This document shows positions 6,991 to 7,142 of a stretch of DNA of 7,142 bases, piece by piece (the first letter of the stretch is position 1; every line of letters starts with the position of its first letter). Made by a program: the position numbers and the translations under genes. Source of the DNA: Anaerolineaceae bacterium (GTDB lineage Bacteria > Chloroflexota > Anaerolineae > Anaerolineales > Anaerolineaceae); assembly GCA_003501835.1 (NCBI GenBank), contig DNOU01000169.1:1228-8369 (forward strand). The letters run 5' to 3'. The notes beneath the pieces are model-generated. The model was not told the origin of the DNA. It saw nothing but the letters and a program-made list of their open reading frames with translations, and made no database searches.

Positions 6991-7116
6991 TACTCAAGTA
7001 GATACAGGCAGTTGTTCGGGTCACAGCCTCATTGTTTCGTCAATTGATCGATAAATGGCTTGTGGTACACAAATTCCTGTATCCAATGCCAGTTTTGTTT
7101 TCGATTCTTATAACTC

Positions 7117-7142
7117 CTACACCTTCTTCACCACCAGCCTGA
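7117..7142 (-). CDS. Possible last codons of an upstream minus-strand gene
   Basis: On the minus strand the edge of the window reads RLVVKKV followed by TAG (7117-7119). A basic, valine-rich tail like this is common at protein C-termini, but seven residues cannot identify a family. A second minus-strand frame is also open from the edge for some 30 codons (starting QAGGEEGVGVI), so the choice of frame is uncertain. If real, the gene would end about 170 bases before the restriction-modification start. Confidence 0.2.

Noticed and set aside
6947..7024. N-terminal extension of the restriction enzyme from a GTG at 7024
   Set aside because: The extra 26 residues do not look like part of the nuclease domain, cover the probable promoter, and lack the ribosome binding site found before the ATG at 6946.

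Overview
The window is a bacterial chromosome segment of moderate GC content. It holds four closely packed plus-strand genes, one small independent plus-strand gene, and one large restriction-modification gene on the minus strand. The gene types and composition would suit an environmental member of Chloroflexota (Anaerolineae-like). That placement is an inference from general familiarity; no phylogenetic marker in the window proves it.

Positions 1-3259 read as one co-directional cluster with gaps of 6, 21 and 7 bases. It contains the last 36 codons of threonine synthase (thrC), a soluble GAF-PAS histidine kinase, a metallo-beta-lactamase-fold protein that has lost most of its metal ligands, and an endonuclease III-type DNA glycosylase with a complete catalytic pair and iron-sulfur cluster motif. 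The spacing suggests co-transcription, but amino-acid biosynthesis, signalling and base-excision repair share no obvious pathway. The kinase has no response regulator in the window.

Positions 3260-3441 are non-coding and carry a promoter-like extended -10 and a very strong ribosome binding site. These serve a 90-residue DUF4404-family protein (3442-3714) that starts at GTG.

Positions 3827-6946 on the minus strand encode a 1039-residue single-chain restriction-modification enzyme, convergent with the DUF4404 gene. In order it has an N-terminal PD-(D/E)XK nuclease, an N6-adenine methyltransferase core (DPATGTGTF and NPPY motifs), and a target-recognition region with a type ISP-like C-terminus. 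No helicase is present, so it is best seen as a type IIG-like, helicase-less relative of type ISP enzymes. The DNA for the target-recognition part (about 4320-5490) is clearly more AT-rich than either side of the same gene, as expected if the specificity module was exchanged. This is the most notable signal in the window.

Positions 6947-7142 hold the upstream region of the restriction gene and, at the very edge, possibly the last codons of another minus-strand gene. No tRNA, rRNA, CRISPR array, insertion sequence or convincing intrinsic terminator was seen. No gene-free stretch exceeds 300 bases.
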